64,000 nt of DNA from Streptomyces luteolifulvus (GCF_008806595.1 NZ_VZRB01000004.1:248001-312000), one strand, 5' to 3'. Positions 1 through 9,068 are shown, counted from the stretch's first letter. Translations and numbers: made by a program. The notes: a model not told the origin generated them from the sequence alone.

Positions 1-425
<425 letters not shown>

Positions 426-527
426 TCATTCCGGGGGCTTGTGAAGGAGGGTGTGGAGGAGGTCTGGATAATCTCTGGAGTTCGTCGGGGGAAGGACGGA
501 CACGTGAGCGAGGGGAGGGATGGACGC

Positions 528-1556
528 ATGAGCGAGACGCAGGGGCACGTGTGCCCGGAATGCGGCGCGCCGCGGGGGGTCGACAACACGCCGTCGTGCG
601 CATGCACGGAGCGGGCGTCCGAGGCCCTGCGCGACGCGCGTACGGCGGAAGCGGCAGCGGCGGGTGACTTCAATCCACTGCGGATTCGGCCCTACGTGGA
701 GCTGGACCCGTCGGCGGGAGACGGCGACGGGAGCCCGCAGGGCCCGGAGCCGGAGGTACCCGCGGCCGAGTCCACCATGCCGTTGCGTCCCATCGGGCCC
801 GAAGCGGCCGACGCCGACGCGACCTCCGTGCTGCCCACTCCCCTCTCGCCCCCGCAGACTCCGCCCAGCGCCACCGACCTGCGGCTGTTCGAGGCCGGCT
901 CCGGCTCCTCGGCGCCGGGGTTCCCCGACGGGGGCGGGCGTCCGCGGCGTCGGGGCCGGACCGTGCTGCTCGGCGCGGGCGGAACCGTCGTCACGGTGAT
1001 CGCGGCGGCCGGGTTCGCCGGCGGAATGTTCTCGTACGACGCGCCGTCACGGGACCACGCGCTGCCGGAGGACGTACGGGTGAGCGTGCCGGAGCCGTCG
1101 CGGAGCACGACATCCGCGTCCCCGTCCACCGACGTCACGTCCGCCGCACCGACGTCCGCGTCGCCGTCCCCGGACAGCGCGAGCCCGTCGCCCTCCTCCG
1201 CGTCGCCTTCGGCGTCGAGCGCCTCGCCGAGCGCGTCCCGGTCGGCCTCGCCGACGCCGACGCAGCCGAGCGCGACCGCCACCGGCGAGGATTCCGACGA
1301 GGACAACGACGACGACAACCGCCGCACCGGCGGCGCGGTCCTGCAACGCGGCGACAAGGGGCCCGAGGTCGTCGAACTCCAGTTGCGGCTTCGGCAGCTG
1401 AACCTGTACACGCGCGAGGCGAGCGGCAGCTACAACGAGCACACCGAGGACGCGGTGAGCACGTACCAGTGGTCGCGGGGCATTCGGAGCGATGAGCTCG
1501 GGGTGTACGGGCAGGAGACCCGGGCTCAGCTGGAATCCGAGACGACCGAACCCTAG
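528..1556 (+). CDS. Zinc-ribbon membrane protein with C-terminal peptidoglycan-binding domain
   Basis: 342 residues. I start at the ATG at 528 because GGAGGG lies about eight bases before it; the frame is open upstream but has no ribosome site. Residues 9-26 form a small Cys ribbon (CPECG, then CAC). One transmembrane segment lies at about 144-168 after an RPRRRGR stretch, followed by a Ser/Pro/Ala-rich linker (about 190-250) and an acidic patch. Residues 270-335 look like a PG_binding_1 domain (LQRGDKGPEVVELQLRL). By topology the ribbon is cytoplasmic and the sugar-binding domain sits in the wall. It probably tethers or senses peptidoglycan; no catalytic domain is present. The architecture partly resembles the gene at 53091-54113. 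Confidence 0.8.
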   Translation: MSETQGHVCPECGAPRGVDNTPSCACTERASEALRDARTAEAAAAGDFNPLRIRPYVELDPSAGDGDGSPQGPEPEVPAAESTMPLRPIGPEAADADATSVLPTPLSPPQTPPSATDLRLFEAGSGSSAPGFPDGGGRPRRRGRTVLLGAGGTVVTVIAAAGFAGGMFSYDAPSRDHALPEDVRVSVPEPSRSTTSASPSTDVTSAAPTSASPSPDSASPSPSSASPSASSASPSASRSASPTPTQPSATATGEDSDEDNDDDNRRTGGAVLQRGDKGPEVVELQLRLRQLNLYTREASGSYNEHTEDAVSTYQWSRGIRSDELGVYGQETRAQLESETTEP

Positions 1557-1607
1557 GTTCAGTTCACCCGACCTCGCCGACAGGGCCGGACGCACTCGAT
1601 ATCAAAG

Positions 1608-2276
1608 TCAGCCCACGCAGAGCCGTATCCCGCCGTCCCCCGCCGTCTCCACCCGCACCTCCGTCAGATCCCGCACCAGCAGATCCGGCTCGTGGACGCC
1701 GGCCCGTGGGCCGACCCCCACGACCCGCATCCCGGCGGCGCGGCCCGCCGCGATGCCGGCTGCCGAGTCCTCGAAGACGATGCAGTCCGCGGGTGCGACG
1801 CCCAGCTCCGCGGCGCCCTTGAGGAAGCCTTCCGGGTCGGGCTTGCTGGCACCCACGGACTCTGCGGTGATCCGCACATCGGGGAGGCCGAGACCGGCGG
1901 CAGTCATGCGGGCGGTGGACAGTGCGACGTCGGCGGAGGTCACGAGGGCGTGCGGCAGTCCGCGCAGGGAGGTGAGGAACTCCGGTGCGCCGGGGACGGC
2001 GATGATGCCGTCCAGGTCGGCGGTCTCCTCGGCGAGCATGCGCTCGTTGTCGGCGTGGTTCTGGTCCATGGGCCGGTCGGGCAGCAGCAGCGCCATCGAC
2101 GCGTGTCCCTGCCGTCCGTGGACGACCTTCATGACCTCGTCCGCGTCCAGCGCGTGGCGCTCGGCCCAGCGGCGCCAGCAGCGTTCGACGACGGCGTCGG
2201 AGTTGACGAGCGTGCCGTCCATGTCCAGCAGCAGGGCACGGGCGGTGAGCACGGTGGGCACGGTGGTGGCCGTCAT
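1608..2276 (-). CDS. HAD-superfamily phosphatase (sugar-phosphatase-like)
   Basis: 222 residues from the ATG at 2274-2276, preceded by GGAG. It is a small HAD hydrolase of the beta-phosphoglucomutase/sugar-phosphatase group. Motif I is DMDGTLV with the nucleophilic and acid/base Asp, motif II is VTSA, motif III is the Lys in GASKPDPEG, and motif IV is EDSAAG. The helical cap between residues 20 and 90 is typical of phosphatases acting on hexitol, glycerol or deoxysugar phosphates. The substrate is not deducible. It converges with the wall-binding gene to its left, leaving about 50 bases between the stops. Confidence 0.85.
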   Translation of the reverse strand: MTATTVPTVLTARALLLDMDGTLVNSDAVVERCWRRWAERHALDADEVMKVVHGRQGHASMALLLPDRPMDQNHADNERMLAEETADLDGIIAVPGAPEFLTSLRGLPHALVTSADVALSTARMTAAGLGLPDVRITAESVGASKPDPEGFLKGAAELGVAPADCIVFEDSAAGIAAGRAAGMRVVGVGPRAGVHEPDLLVRDLTEVRVETAGDGGIRLCVG

Positions 2277-2446
2277 CGGCAGCTCCAGGACACAGGGGCG
2301 GGACAAGGTGGTCCCGCCCGCCGGTCAGGGAAAACGGGCGGGAGCCACTTTGTTCCTCCACGGTACAAAACTGAGCGGGGATCGCGCCACCTCGCCCGGC
2401 GACTGTTCATCCGGCGTTCAGCTCGACCGGCGGGACCACCGGGCCG

Positions 2447-3028
2447 CTACCCGGCCACCGCCTCCCACAGACTCCACACCCCGAGCCCCAGCATCAGCAG
2501 CGCCGCGACCTGTGTGATGAGCCGTAGCGGCACCCGCTTCATCAGCGCCTTTCCACCGAGGATGCCCAGTCCGGCCACCGACCACAGCGCGAGGACCGCG
2601 CCGAGGCCGACGGAGAGCGGGTCGTCGTAACGGGCCGCGAGGTTCGCCGTCATGATCTGGGTGAGATCGCCGAACTCGGCGATCAGGATGAGCATGAACC
2701 CGGCCCCGGCGACCTTCCAGAAGGACTGGTTCTCGGGGCGCCGGACCTCCTCCTCGTCCTCGTCCTTCTTGAGGAGCAGCATCGCCGCGCCGCCGAGGAA
2801 GAGCACTCCCGTCAGCGCGTGCACGATCTGCTGCGGAAGGAGCGTGAGCACACTTCCGGCCGCCACGGCCAGTGCCACATGCAGCGCGAAGGCGGCGGCG
2901 ACGCCGGCGAAGACGTACGAGGCGCGGTAGCGGGTGCCGAGGACGAGGCCGGCCAGAGCGGTCTTGTCCGGCAGTTCGGCGAGGAAGACGACGCCGAAGG
3001 CGAGCGTCGTCACGGTGAAGCTGATCAA
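2447..3028 (-). CDS. TMEM165/GDT1 family (UPF0016) cation transporter, probable Mn2+ exporter
   Basis: 193 residues with six predicted membrane segments in two homologous halves, an inverted repeat typical of UPF0016. The family ExGD(K/R)(T/S) signature is seen as AELPDKT near residue 20 and AEFGDLTQ near residue 118, each with one deviation. A charged DEDEEE loop separates the halves. I use the TTG at 3026-3028 because GAGGAA precedes it; no ATG or GTG nearby has a ribosome site. Bacterial and eukaryotic relatives move Mn2+ or Ca2+. The manganese-type riboswitch in its leader (3143-3256) makes manganese export the best assignment. Confidence 0.88.
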   Translation of the reverse strand: MISFTVTTLAFGVVFLAELPDKTALAGLVLGTRYRASYVFAGVAAAFALHVALAVAAGSVLTLLPQQIVHALTGVLFLGGAAMLLLKKDEDEEEVRRPENQSFWKVAGAGFMLILIAEFGDLTQIMTANLAARYDDPLSVGLGAVLALWSVAGLGILGGKALMKRVPLRLITQVAALLMLGLGVWSLWEAVAG

Positions 3029-3064
3029 GGTTCCTCAATCGGTCGGGGCCGCCCCACCGAGAGT

Positions 3065-3134
3065 GTGTGCTGCACTTCACACGACGACACCTCGGCACGG
3101 CAGCACACGTGTCACCCGTGCCGTACGGCACGGG
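3065..3134 (-). promoter_or_regulatory. Hairpins between the riboswitch and its gene (likely expression platform)
   Basis: Just after the aptamer is a fully self-complementary 20-mer, CCCGTGCCGTACGGCACGGG (3115-3134). A 9-bp stem follows, GTGTGCTGC pairing with GCAGCACAC (3100-3108 with 3065-3073). No U-run follows, so a U-tract terminator is not evident. The structures may act as a Streptomyces-style terminator or affect access to the ribosome site about 40 bases downstream. Confidence 0.45.
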
Positions 3135-3142
3135 CGTGCACT

Positions 3143-3256
3143 GCTTGCCGAAGGTCTCGCTGGCAGATCCGTCGAAGGATCCGCCTCCGGGCGCCGGCTC
3201 AGACGAGCTGAGCAGTATGTCGACGGTCCGGCGAAGAGCTACTCCCCTTCTGCGCC
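3143..3256 (-). promoter_or_regulatory. yybP-ykoY (Mn2+) riboswitch upstream of the UPF0016 gene
   Basis: Reading the minus strand, the leader contains AAGGGGAGTAGC (3249 down to 3238), then GTCGACATACTGC (about 3223-3211), then GCGAGACCTTCGGCAAG (about 3160-3144). These are the three conserved blocks of the yybP-ykoY aptamer in the right order. GAAGG of the 5' block pairs perfectly with CCTTC of the 3' block. This class binds Mn2+ and commonly controls UPF0016/TMEM165, MntP and P-type ATPase genes. A TATCAT hexamer at 3261-3266 (minus) could be the -10, which would start the RNA just before the aptamer. I identified it by eye, not with a covariance model. Confidence 0.87.
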
Positions 3257-3288
3257 CTCCATGATACGAGATCGTTCCGCGATAAACC

Positions 3289-3317
3289 TTGTCGTGTCAT
3301 GTACGCGTCACTACCTT
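3289..3317 (+). promoter_or_regulatory. Candidate vegetative promoter of the secreted nuclease
   Basis: TTGTCG at 3289-3294 and TACCTT at 3312-3317 are separated by exactly 17 bases. This fits the Streptomyces sigma-HrdB pattern (TTGACn-17-TAnnnT), about 90 bases before the nuclease start. It diverges from the riboswitch leader. Confidence 0.35.
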
Positions 3318-3405
3318 CTAACCGAGCGCACACCTCCCGGCAATGCGGCGGCGCGAGCATTCCCATGCTTGCACCCCAACACCCCACCCCCACAAGGGAG
3401 TTCGC

Positions 3406-4050
3406 ATGAAGAAATTCTACGCGCGTCGACGAGTCAGCATACTCGCGGCGCTCACCGGTCTCATAGCCTCGGTCGGACTCTTCAACAGCCCGACCGCCTC
3501 CGCCGCACTCCCCACCCCCGTCAGCGCCGCCACCGCCCGCTCCTACCTCGCCACCCTCACCGTGGCGACCGAGGACCGCACCGGCTACAACCGCGACCTC
3601 TTCCCGCACTGGATCACCATCTCCGGCGCCTGCAACACGCGTGAGACGGTGCTCAAGCGGGACGGGTCGAACGTCGTCACCAACTCCTCCTGCGCCGCCG
3701 TCAGCGGCAGTTGGTACTCCCCGTACGACGGCGCCACCTGGACCGCCGCCTCCGATCTCGACATCGACCACCTGGTCCCGCTGGCCGAGGCCTGGGACTC
3801 CGGCGCCGGCCGCTGGACCACCTCCCGGCGCCAGGCCTTCGCCAACGACCTGACCCGCCCGCAGCTCATCGCCGTCACCGACAACGTGAACCAGGCCAAG
3901 GGCGACCAGGACCCGGCCACCTGGATGCCGTCGCGGACCGCGTACCGCTGCACCTACGTCCGCGCCTGGGTCCAGGTGAAGTACTACTACGGCCTCTCCG
4001 TCGACTCCGCCGAGAAGAGCGCCCTGACGAACCACCTCTCCGCCTGCTGA
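3406..4050 (+). CDS. Secreted HNH-family nuclease (DUF1524/GmrSD-type)
   Basis: 214 residues from the ATG at 3406, with AAGGGAG six bases upstream. A classical signal peptide (MKKFYARRR, hydrophobic core, cleavage near TASA/ALP, residues 1-33) predicts export. The mature part carries the beta-beta-alpha metal nuclease signature DIDHLVPLAEAWDSG. It is followed by RPQLIAVTDNVNQAKGD and DPATWMP, the His/Asn arrangement of extracellular Streptomyces HNH (DUF1524) nucleases. A Cys pair near residues 75-95 and another near the C-terminus could be disulfides. It probably degrades extracellular DNA for nutrient recovery. It is transcribed alone. Confidence 0.85.
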   Translation: MKKFYARRRVSILAALTGLIASVGLFNSPTASAALPTPVSAATARSYLATLTVATEDRTGYNRDLFPHWITISGACNTRETVLKRDGSNVVTNSSCAAVSGSWYSPYDGATWTAASDLDIDHLVPLAEAWDSGAGRWTTSRRQAFANDLTRPQLIAVTDNVNQAKGDQDPATWMPSRTAYRCTYVRAWVQVKYYYGLSVDSAEKSALTNHLSAC

Positions 4051-4144
4051 TCCGGCGGACACCGATCCTGCGGATTCCGCGCTGGATCTCGCCACTGACC
4101 TCCGTCGTTCCGTACCGTACGGGGCGACGGAGGAGGGTGATCAC

Positions 4145-5782
4145 GTGGCGGGACTGCGCCTTGGACCACTGCTGAGATACGCCGACGGGTCGACCGCGAC
4201 CGTCTGGGTCGAGGCGAGCCGCCCCTGCACCGCCGAGGTGCGCTGCCCGGACGGCGCCCAGGGCTCGGCCACCACCTTCCAGGTCGCGGGCCACCACTAC
4301 GCCCTGGTGCCGGTGAGCGGCCTCGCACCGGGCACGGCACGGTCGTACGAGGTGTTCCTCGACGGCACCCGTGTGTGGCCGCTGCCGGACTCGCCCCTCC
4401 CGCCGTCGGTGATCCGCACCCCGGGCGAGGGCGACGGCCTGCGGGTGGCCTTCGGCTCCTGCCGCTGGGCGGCGGCGCCCGCCGACGGGCACGACCCGGT
4501 GGGCCCGGACGCCCTGGACACGCTGGCGGCCCGGATCGCGGCCGACCCGGAGGGCGAACGGCCCGACGTCCTGCTGCTGCTCGGCGACCAGGTGTACGCC
4601 GACGAGACCTCCGAGGCCACCCAGCGCTGGCTGGCCGCCCGCCGCGATCTGAGCGACCCGCCCGGCAAGGAGGTCGCCGACTACGAGGAGTACACCCGCC
4701 TCTACTACGAATCGTGGCTCGACCCCGAGGTCCGCTGGCTGCTGTCCACCGTCCCCAGCTGCATGATCTTCGACGACCACGATGTCATCGACGACTGGAA
4801 CACCTCCGCCTCCTGGCTCGCCGACATGCGCGCCACCCCGTGGTGGCGGGAGCGGCTGCTGAGCGGGCTGATGTCGTACTGGGTGCACCAGCACCTCGGC
4901 AACCTCTCCCCCGCCGAACTCTCCGCCGACCCGCTCTACGCGGCCGTCCGCGAGACCCCGGACGGCACGGACGCCGTACGCGCCTTCGCCTGCCGGGCCG
5001 ACTCCGACCCGGCCTCGGTGCGCTGGAGCTACCGACGCGACTTCGGCCGCGTACGCCTGCTGATGGTGGACACCCGGGCGGCCCGCGTCCTCGACGAGGA
5101 AAGCCGCGCGATGCTCGACCCAGGCGAGGCGGACTGGCTGCGCGAACAGGCGCTGGACGCGCCCGGAACCTGCGACCACCTCCTCATCGGCACCTCGCTG
5201 CCCTGGCTGCTGCCGCACCTGGTGCACGACGCCGAGGTGTGGAACGCGGCTCTGTGCCGGGGCGAGAAGGGCGCTCGCTGGGCGCGGTTCGGGGAGGATC
5301 TGCGGCGCGGGGCCGATCTGGAGCACTGGGCGGCGTTCCCGGCATCGTTCGCCGCGCTCACCGAGCTGATCGCCGAGGCCGGTTCGGGGCCCGGGGCACC
5401 GGCGACGGTGTGCGTACTCTCCGGGGACGTCCATCACGCGTACATCGCCGAGCCGCGGTGGCCGGCCCGGACACCGGACGCCCGGGTGGTCCAGCTGACC
5501 TGCTCCCCCGTCCACAACTCCATCCCGCTGTCGATACGGCTCGGCTTCCGCTTCGGCTGGAGCGCGGTGGCCCGCGCCCTCGGCCGGAGCTTCGCCCGTC
5601 ATGCGCGCAGTCCGCGCCCGCCCGTGAAATGGCGCAAGACCGGCGGGCCTTGGTTCGGCAATCAGCTCATGACGCTGACGCTCAGCGGCCGTTCGGCCCG
5701 GCTGCGGCTCGAACAGGCGCAAGCGGCGGACGGCGGTGGGACGCGGCTGACGACCGTGACGGAGTCCGAACTCGCCCCGTAA
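4145..5782 (+). CDS. PhoD-like alkaline phosphatase / metallophosphoesterase
   Basis: 545 residues from the GTG at 4145, with GGAGGG eight bases upstream. An N-terminal beta-sandwich (residues 1-90) is typical of PhoD proteins. The metal-binding core follows: FGSCRW (about 100), LLLGDQVYADE (about 145), IFDDHDVIDDWN (about 210), LIGTSLPWLLP (about 347) and LSGDVHHAYIAE (about 425). No export signal is visible, so this is likely a cytoplasmic family member, unlike classical Tat-exported PhoD. It should hydrolyse phosphomono- or diesters with Fe3+/Ca2+-type metal centres. Confidence 0.87.
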   Translation: MAGLRLGPLLRYADGSTATVWVEASRPCTAEVRCPDGAQGSATTFQVAGHHYALVPVSGLAPGTARSYEVFLDGTRVWPLPDSPLPPSVIRTPGEGDGLRVAFGSCRWAAAPADGHDPVGPDALDTLAARIAADPEGERPDVLLLLGDQVYADETSEATQRWLAARRDLSDPPGKEVADYEEYTRLYYESWLDPEVRWLLSTVPSCMIFDDHDVIDDWNTSASWLADMRATPWWRERLLSGLMSYWVHQHLGNLSPAELSADPLYAAVRETPDGTDAVRAFACRADSDPASVRWSYRRDFGRVRLLMVDTRAARVLDEESRAMLDPGEADWLREQALDAPGTCDHLLIGTSLPWLLPHLVHDAEVWNAALCRGEKGARWARFGEDLRRGADLEHWAAFPASFAALTELIAEAGSGPGAPATVCVLSGDVHHAYIAEPRWPARTPDARVVQLTCSPVHNSIPLSIRLGFRFGWSAVARALGRSFARHARSPRPPVKWRKTGGPWFGNQLMTLTLSGRSARLRLEQAQAADGGGTRLTTVTESELAP

Positions 5783-5973
5783 TCCGCCTGTTGCGCCTGT
5801 GTGTTGTGGCCGGGGATGCTCATGACGCATCCCACACCGGAGCCACCCCGGGCTCTGCCCGCCACCCTCCCGACGGCATGATGAGGCGGACCGTCCGCTT
5901 CCGACGGGCGGTGCGTCCGCTGCCACGCGTCCCCCCACGCCCGGGAGCCTCTGTTTTGTGCTTTTTGCCTGTC

Positions 5974-7926
5974 GTGTCCGCATCGACAACAGACCCTGCA
6001 CCCGTCTCCATAGCCGTGGTCGGTGCCGGGCCGCGCGGCACCAGCGTGCTGGAACGGCTGTGCGCCTCCGCACCCGAACTCCTGTCGCCGGACGGGCAGT
6101 TGACAGTACACGTCATCGATCCGGCGCCGCCCGGCCCCGGCCGTGTCTGGCGCACCGCGCAGCCGGCCGAACTGCTGATGAACACCGTGGCCTGCCAGGT
6201 GACCCTGTTCACCGACGACAGCGTGGACTGCTCGGGCCCGGTCCGGCCGGGCCCCAGCCTGCACGAGTGGGCGGACGGCGAGCTGGGCCCGGACGACTAC
6301 CCGACCCGCGCCCACTACGGCCGCTATCTGGAGTGGGTGTTCGCGAAGACGGCGCGGGAGGCGCCGGCCGGGGTGCGCGTCGAGACGCACGCGGCACGCG
6401 CGGTACGCCTCGACGACGCCCCCGACGGCCGCCAGTCCCTCACCCTCGACGACGGCCGCACCCTGAGCGGCCTCGCGGCCGTCGTCCTCGCGCAGGGGCA
6501 TCTGCCGGTGGCCGCGGACACGGCACAGCTGCGGCCGGCCGCGTACGCCGAACGCCACGGCCTGCGCCATGTCCCGCCCGCCAACCCGGCCGACGTCGAC
6601 CTGTCGGGCATCACGCCGGACGAACCCGTTCTGCTGCGCGGCCTGGGCCTCAACTTCTTCGACCACATGGCCCTGCTGACGACCGGCCGCGGCGGCCGCT
6701 TCGACCGTGCGGACGACGGACGGTTGCGCTATGTGCCCTCCGGTCGGGAGCCCCGCCTGTACGCCGGGTCGCGGCGCGGCGTCCCGTACCAGGCCCGCGG
6801 GGACAACGAGAAGGGCCCCTACGGCCGTCACCTCCCCCATCTGCTCACCGGCGAGACGATCGCCCGCTTCCGCAAGCACGCCGACTCCGGCGAGGCACCG
6901 GACTTCCTCACCGAGATATGGCCGCTGGTGGCGAAGGAGGTGGAGACGGTCTACTACGAGGCCCTGGTCGGGGCCGGAAAGCCGGAGTTCGCCCCACCGT
7001 TCCGGGAGCGCTTCCTCGCCACACCGCACGGCGGCCCCCAAGAGGCCGCCGTGCTGGACGAGTTCGGGGTGGCGCGGGAGGAGCGCTGGTCCTGGGACCG
7101 GATCTCCCGGCCGTACGCGGGCCACAGCTTCCGCGACCGGGACGCCTGGCGGGACTGGCTGCTCGTGCACCTTTGGCAGGACGCAGCGCAAGCGGCCCTC
7201 GGCAATGTCGCCGGCCCCCTCAAGGCGGCCCTCGACGTGCTGCGGGACCTGCGCAACGAACTGCGGCGGATCGTCGACCACGGCGGGCTCGCCGGCCCCT
7301 CCCGCCGGGACCACCTGGACCGCTGGTACACCCCGCTCAACGCCTTCCTGTCCATCGGCCCGCCCCGTCGGCGGATCGAGGAGCTGGCCGCGCTGGTGGA
7401 GGAGGGCGTGCTGGAGGTGCTCGGGCCCCGGCTGGAGGTGCGAGAGGAGCGCGGGGTCTGGGTGGCGTGCTCCCCGGAGGTGCCCGGCTCGGCGGTCCGG
7501 GTGACCACGCTGGTCGAGGCACGGCTGCCGGTACCGGATCTGCGCCGCACCGCCGACCAGCTCCTCGCCCGTCTGCTGGAGGCCGGCCAGTGCCGCCCCC
7601 ACACCGTCGACGGATACGAAACCGGAGGGCTGGACGTGACACGGCGGCCGTACCGTGTGCTCGACCGTCAAGGGCGGGCGCATCCGCGGCGGTTCGCCTT
7701 CGGGGTGCCCACGGAGGGCGTGCACTGGGTGACCGCCGCGGGCGCGCGGCCGGGCGTGGACTCGGTCACGCTGTCCGACGCCGACGCGGTGGCGAGGGCC
7801 GCGCTGCGTACGGCCGCGGGCGGGACGCGGCCTCGGATGCGGCCGCGAGCGGAAGCGGACTGGCTCGCGTTCACACTGAGGGACCGTCTCTCCCCGCTGA
7901 GTGAACACTCCCTGCCGAACACGTGA
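5974..7926 (+). CDS. FAD/NAD(P)-binding oxidoreductase (NAD_binding_9 family)
   Basis: About 650 residues. The N-terminus has a Rossmann dinucleotide fold, VSIAVVGAGPRGTSVLERL. A second conserved block, TRAHYGRYLEWVF, follows near residue 115, and GLGLNFFDHMALLTTGRGG near 230 looks like a second nucleotide site. This matches the large actinobacterial FAD-NAD(P)-binding family related to adenylate-forming gene clusters and ornithine N-oxygenase-like enzymes; the reaction is unknown. The start is uncertain: the GTG at 5974 lies just before the fold but lacks a clear ribosome site, and ATGs at 5878/5881 would add about 32 Arg-rich residues. It stands alone downstream of the PhoD gene. Confidence 0.8.
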   Translation: MSASTTDPAPVSIAVVGAGPRGTSVLERLCASAPELLSPDGQLTVHVIDPAPPGPGRVWRTAQPAELLMNTVACQVTLFTDDSVDCSGPVRPGPSLHEWADGELGPDDYPTRAHYGRYLEWVFAKTAREAPAGVRVETHAARAVRLDDAPDGRQSLTLDDGRTLSGLAAVVLAQGHLPVAADTAQLRPAAYAERHGLRHVPPANPADVDLSGITPDEPVLLRGLGLNFFDHMALLTTGRGGRFDRADDGRLRYVPSGREPRLYAGSRRGVPYQARGDNEKGPYGRHLPHLLTGETIARFRKHADSGEAPDFLTEIWPLVAKEVETVYYEALVGAGKPEFAPPFRERFLATPHGGPQEAAVLDEFGVAREERWSWDRISRPYAGHSFRDRDAWRDWLLVHLWQDAAQAALGNVAGPLKAALDVLRDLRNELRRIVDHGGLAGPSRRDHLDRWYTPLNAFLSIGPPRRRIEELAALVEEGVLEVLGPRLEVREERGVWVACSPEVPGSAVRVTTLVEARLPVPDLRRTADQLLARLLEAGQCRPHTVDGYETGGLDVTRRPYRVLDRQGRAHPRRFAFGVPTEGVHWVTAAGARPGVDSVTLSDADAVARAALRTAAGGTRPRMRPRAEADWLAFTLRDRLSPLSEHSLPNT

Positions 7927-8003
7927 GACACCCGTTAACCTTCTGTCACACCCGCCGCGTACGCTGTATGGCTGTCACGGGGGAAACACGGGGAGTGTTG
8001 AGG

Positions 8004-8624
8004 GTGCTCGAGAGTCTCGAGAGCGTGGGGTCGCTGACCGGCAGCCCATGGATCTACGCCATGGTCGCACTGTCGGTCCTTTTGGATGTCTTCCTTCCGG
8101 TGCTGCCGAGCGGTGTGCTCGTCATCACCGCCGCCACGGCGGCGGCCGCGGGCTCCGGCGCGGCGACCGGCCGGGTCCCCCACGAGGTCCCCGACATCAT
8201 GGCCCTGATCTTCTGCGCCGCGACCGCCTCGGTACTGGGCGACCTGGTGGCCTACCGGCTGGCCTGGCGCGGCGGGAAACGTCTGGACCGGGCGATAGCG
8301 CGCTCCCGTCGGCTGACCACCGCGCAGGAACGTCTCGGCGGTGCGCTGTCCCAGGGCGGCGGCGCGCTGGTCGTCCTCGCCCGCTTCGCGCCGGCCGGGC
8401 GCTCGGTCGTCTCCCTGGTGGCGGGCGCCGCGCACCGCCGCGTTCGTGAGTTCCTGCCCTGGTCCGCGCTCGCGGGCATCGCCTGGGCGGCGTACAGCGT
8501 CGCCCTCGGCTACTTCGGCGCGCAGTGGCTCGGGGCGACGTGGCTGGCGACGGGGGTGTCGCTGGTGGCGCTGTTCGGGGCGGGGGCGGGGGCGGCGTAC
8601 GTGGTGCGGCGGCAGCCGGCGTAG
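8004..8624 (+). CDS. DedA-family membrane protein
   Basis: About 206 residues with four to five hydrophobic segments. Family hallmarks are an N-terminal re-entrant region (PVLPSGVLVITAATAAA), a GDLVAYRLA segment and ARFAPAGRSVVSLVAGAA, the conserved Arg/Gly motif of DedA (SNARE-associated Golgi/VTT) proteins. DedA proteins act in membrane lipid, notably undecaprenyl-phosphate, recycling and proton-driven homeostasis. The start is ambiguous: the GTG at 8004 has GGGGA at a good distance, while GTG 7995 and ATG 7968 are in frame too. The gene follows the FAD enzyme by about 80 bases. Confidence 0.82.
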   Translation: MLESLESVGSLTGSPWIYAMVALSVLLDVFLPVLPSGVLVITAATAAAAGSGAATGRVPHEVPDIMALIFCAATASVLGDLVAYRLAWRGGKRLDRAIARSRRLTTAQERLGGALSQGGGALVVLARFAPAGRSVVSLVAGAAHRRVREFLPWSALAGIAWAAYSVALGYFGAQWLGATWLATGVSLVALFGAGAGAAYVVRRQPA

Positions 8625-8752
8625 CCGCCCGGCTGCGGGCAGTCGTGCCGCCGGGGCGGCTCCCGTCCCGAGGGAGGCGGCATCCCGTCAGCGCCGGGCA
8701 GCGGGACCCGGCCCCCGGCAGCACAGCGGGACCGGACGCAACGCGCCGCGCG

Positions 8753-8983
8753 CTAACTGGCCCGCCGCGCGGCCTGACCCCGTACCTCCAGCCCCGCCAG
8801 CAGCTCCGCCGTGGCCTCCGCGATCACCTCCACCGCACGGTCGAAAACCTCCCGGTTGTGCGCGGCGGGCGCCCGGAACCCGGACACCTTCCGCACGTAC
8901 TGCAACGCAGCGGCCCGAATCTCCGCTTCCGTCGCCTCCTCGGGCAGGACGGGCGGACGAAGTGTCTTGATGCTCCGGCACAT
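8753..8983 (-). CDS. DUF2277 family small protein
   Basis: 76 residues from the ATG at 8981-8983, preceded by a GGGGG run. The N-terminus MCRSIKTLRPP and the helical block ATEAEIRAAALQYVRKVSGF are the recognisable DUF2277 signature, a small, mostly helical bacterial family of unknown role. A conserved Cys at position 2 and the basic N-terminus hint at metal or nucleic-acid contact, but no function is established. It converges with dedA, which ends 128 bases away in a GC-rich spacer without clear features. Confidence 0.85.
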   Translation of the reverse strand: MCRSIKTLRPPVLPEEATEAEIRAAALQYVRKVSGFRAPAAHNREVFDRAVEVIAEATAELLAGLEVRGQAARRAS

Positions 8984-9068
8984 ACCCCCAGTCTCACACC
9001 AACGCCTGCGATGATCGATCCTCAGGCGGCCACCGTCCCGGGGCCGACCGACGAAAGGGAACGAACCC

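Noticed and set aside
3115-3134. Restriction or recombination site (perfect 20-base palindrome)
   Set aside because: Its position between the riboswitch aptamer and the gene explains it better as an RNA hairpin.
4375-5973. Upstream extension of the FAD enzyme frame through the PhoD gene
   Set aside because: The frame happens to be open but overlaps PhoD in another phase and has no family motifs before 5974.
3875-6073. A 732-codon minus-strand open frame opposite the PhoD gene
   Set aside because: Its amino-acid make-up is typical of antisense high-GC DNA and it mirrors the codon positions of the PhoD and FAD genes.
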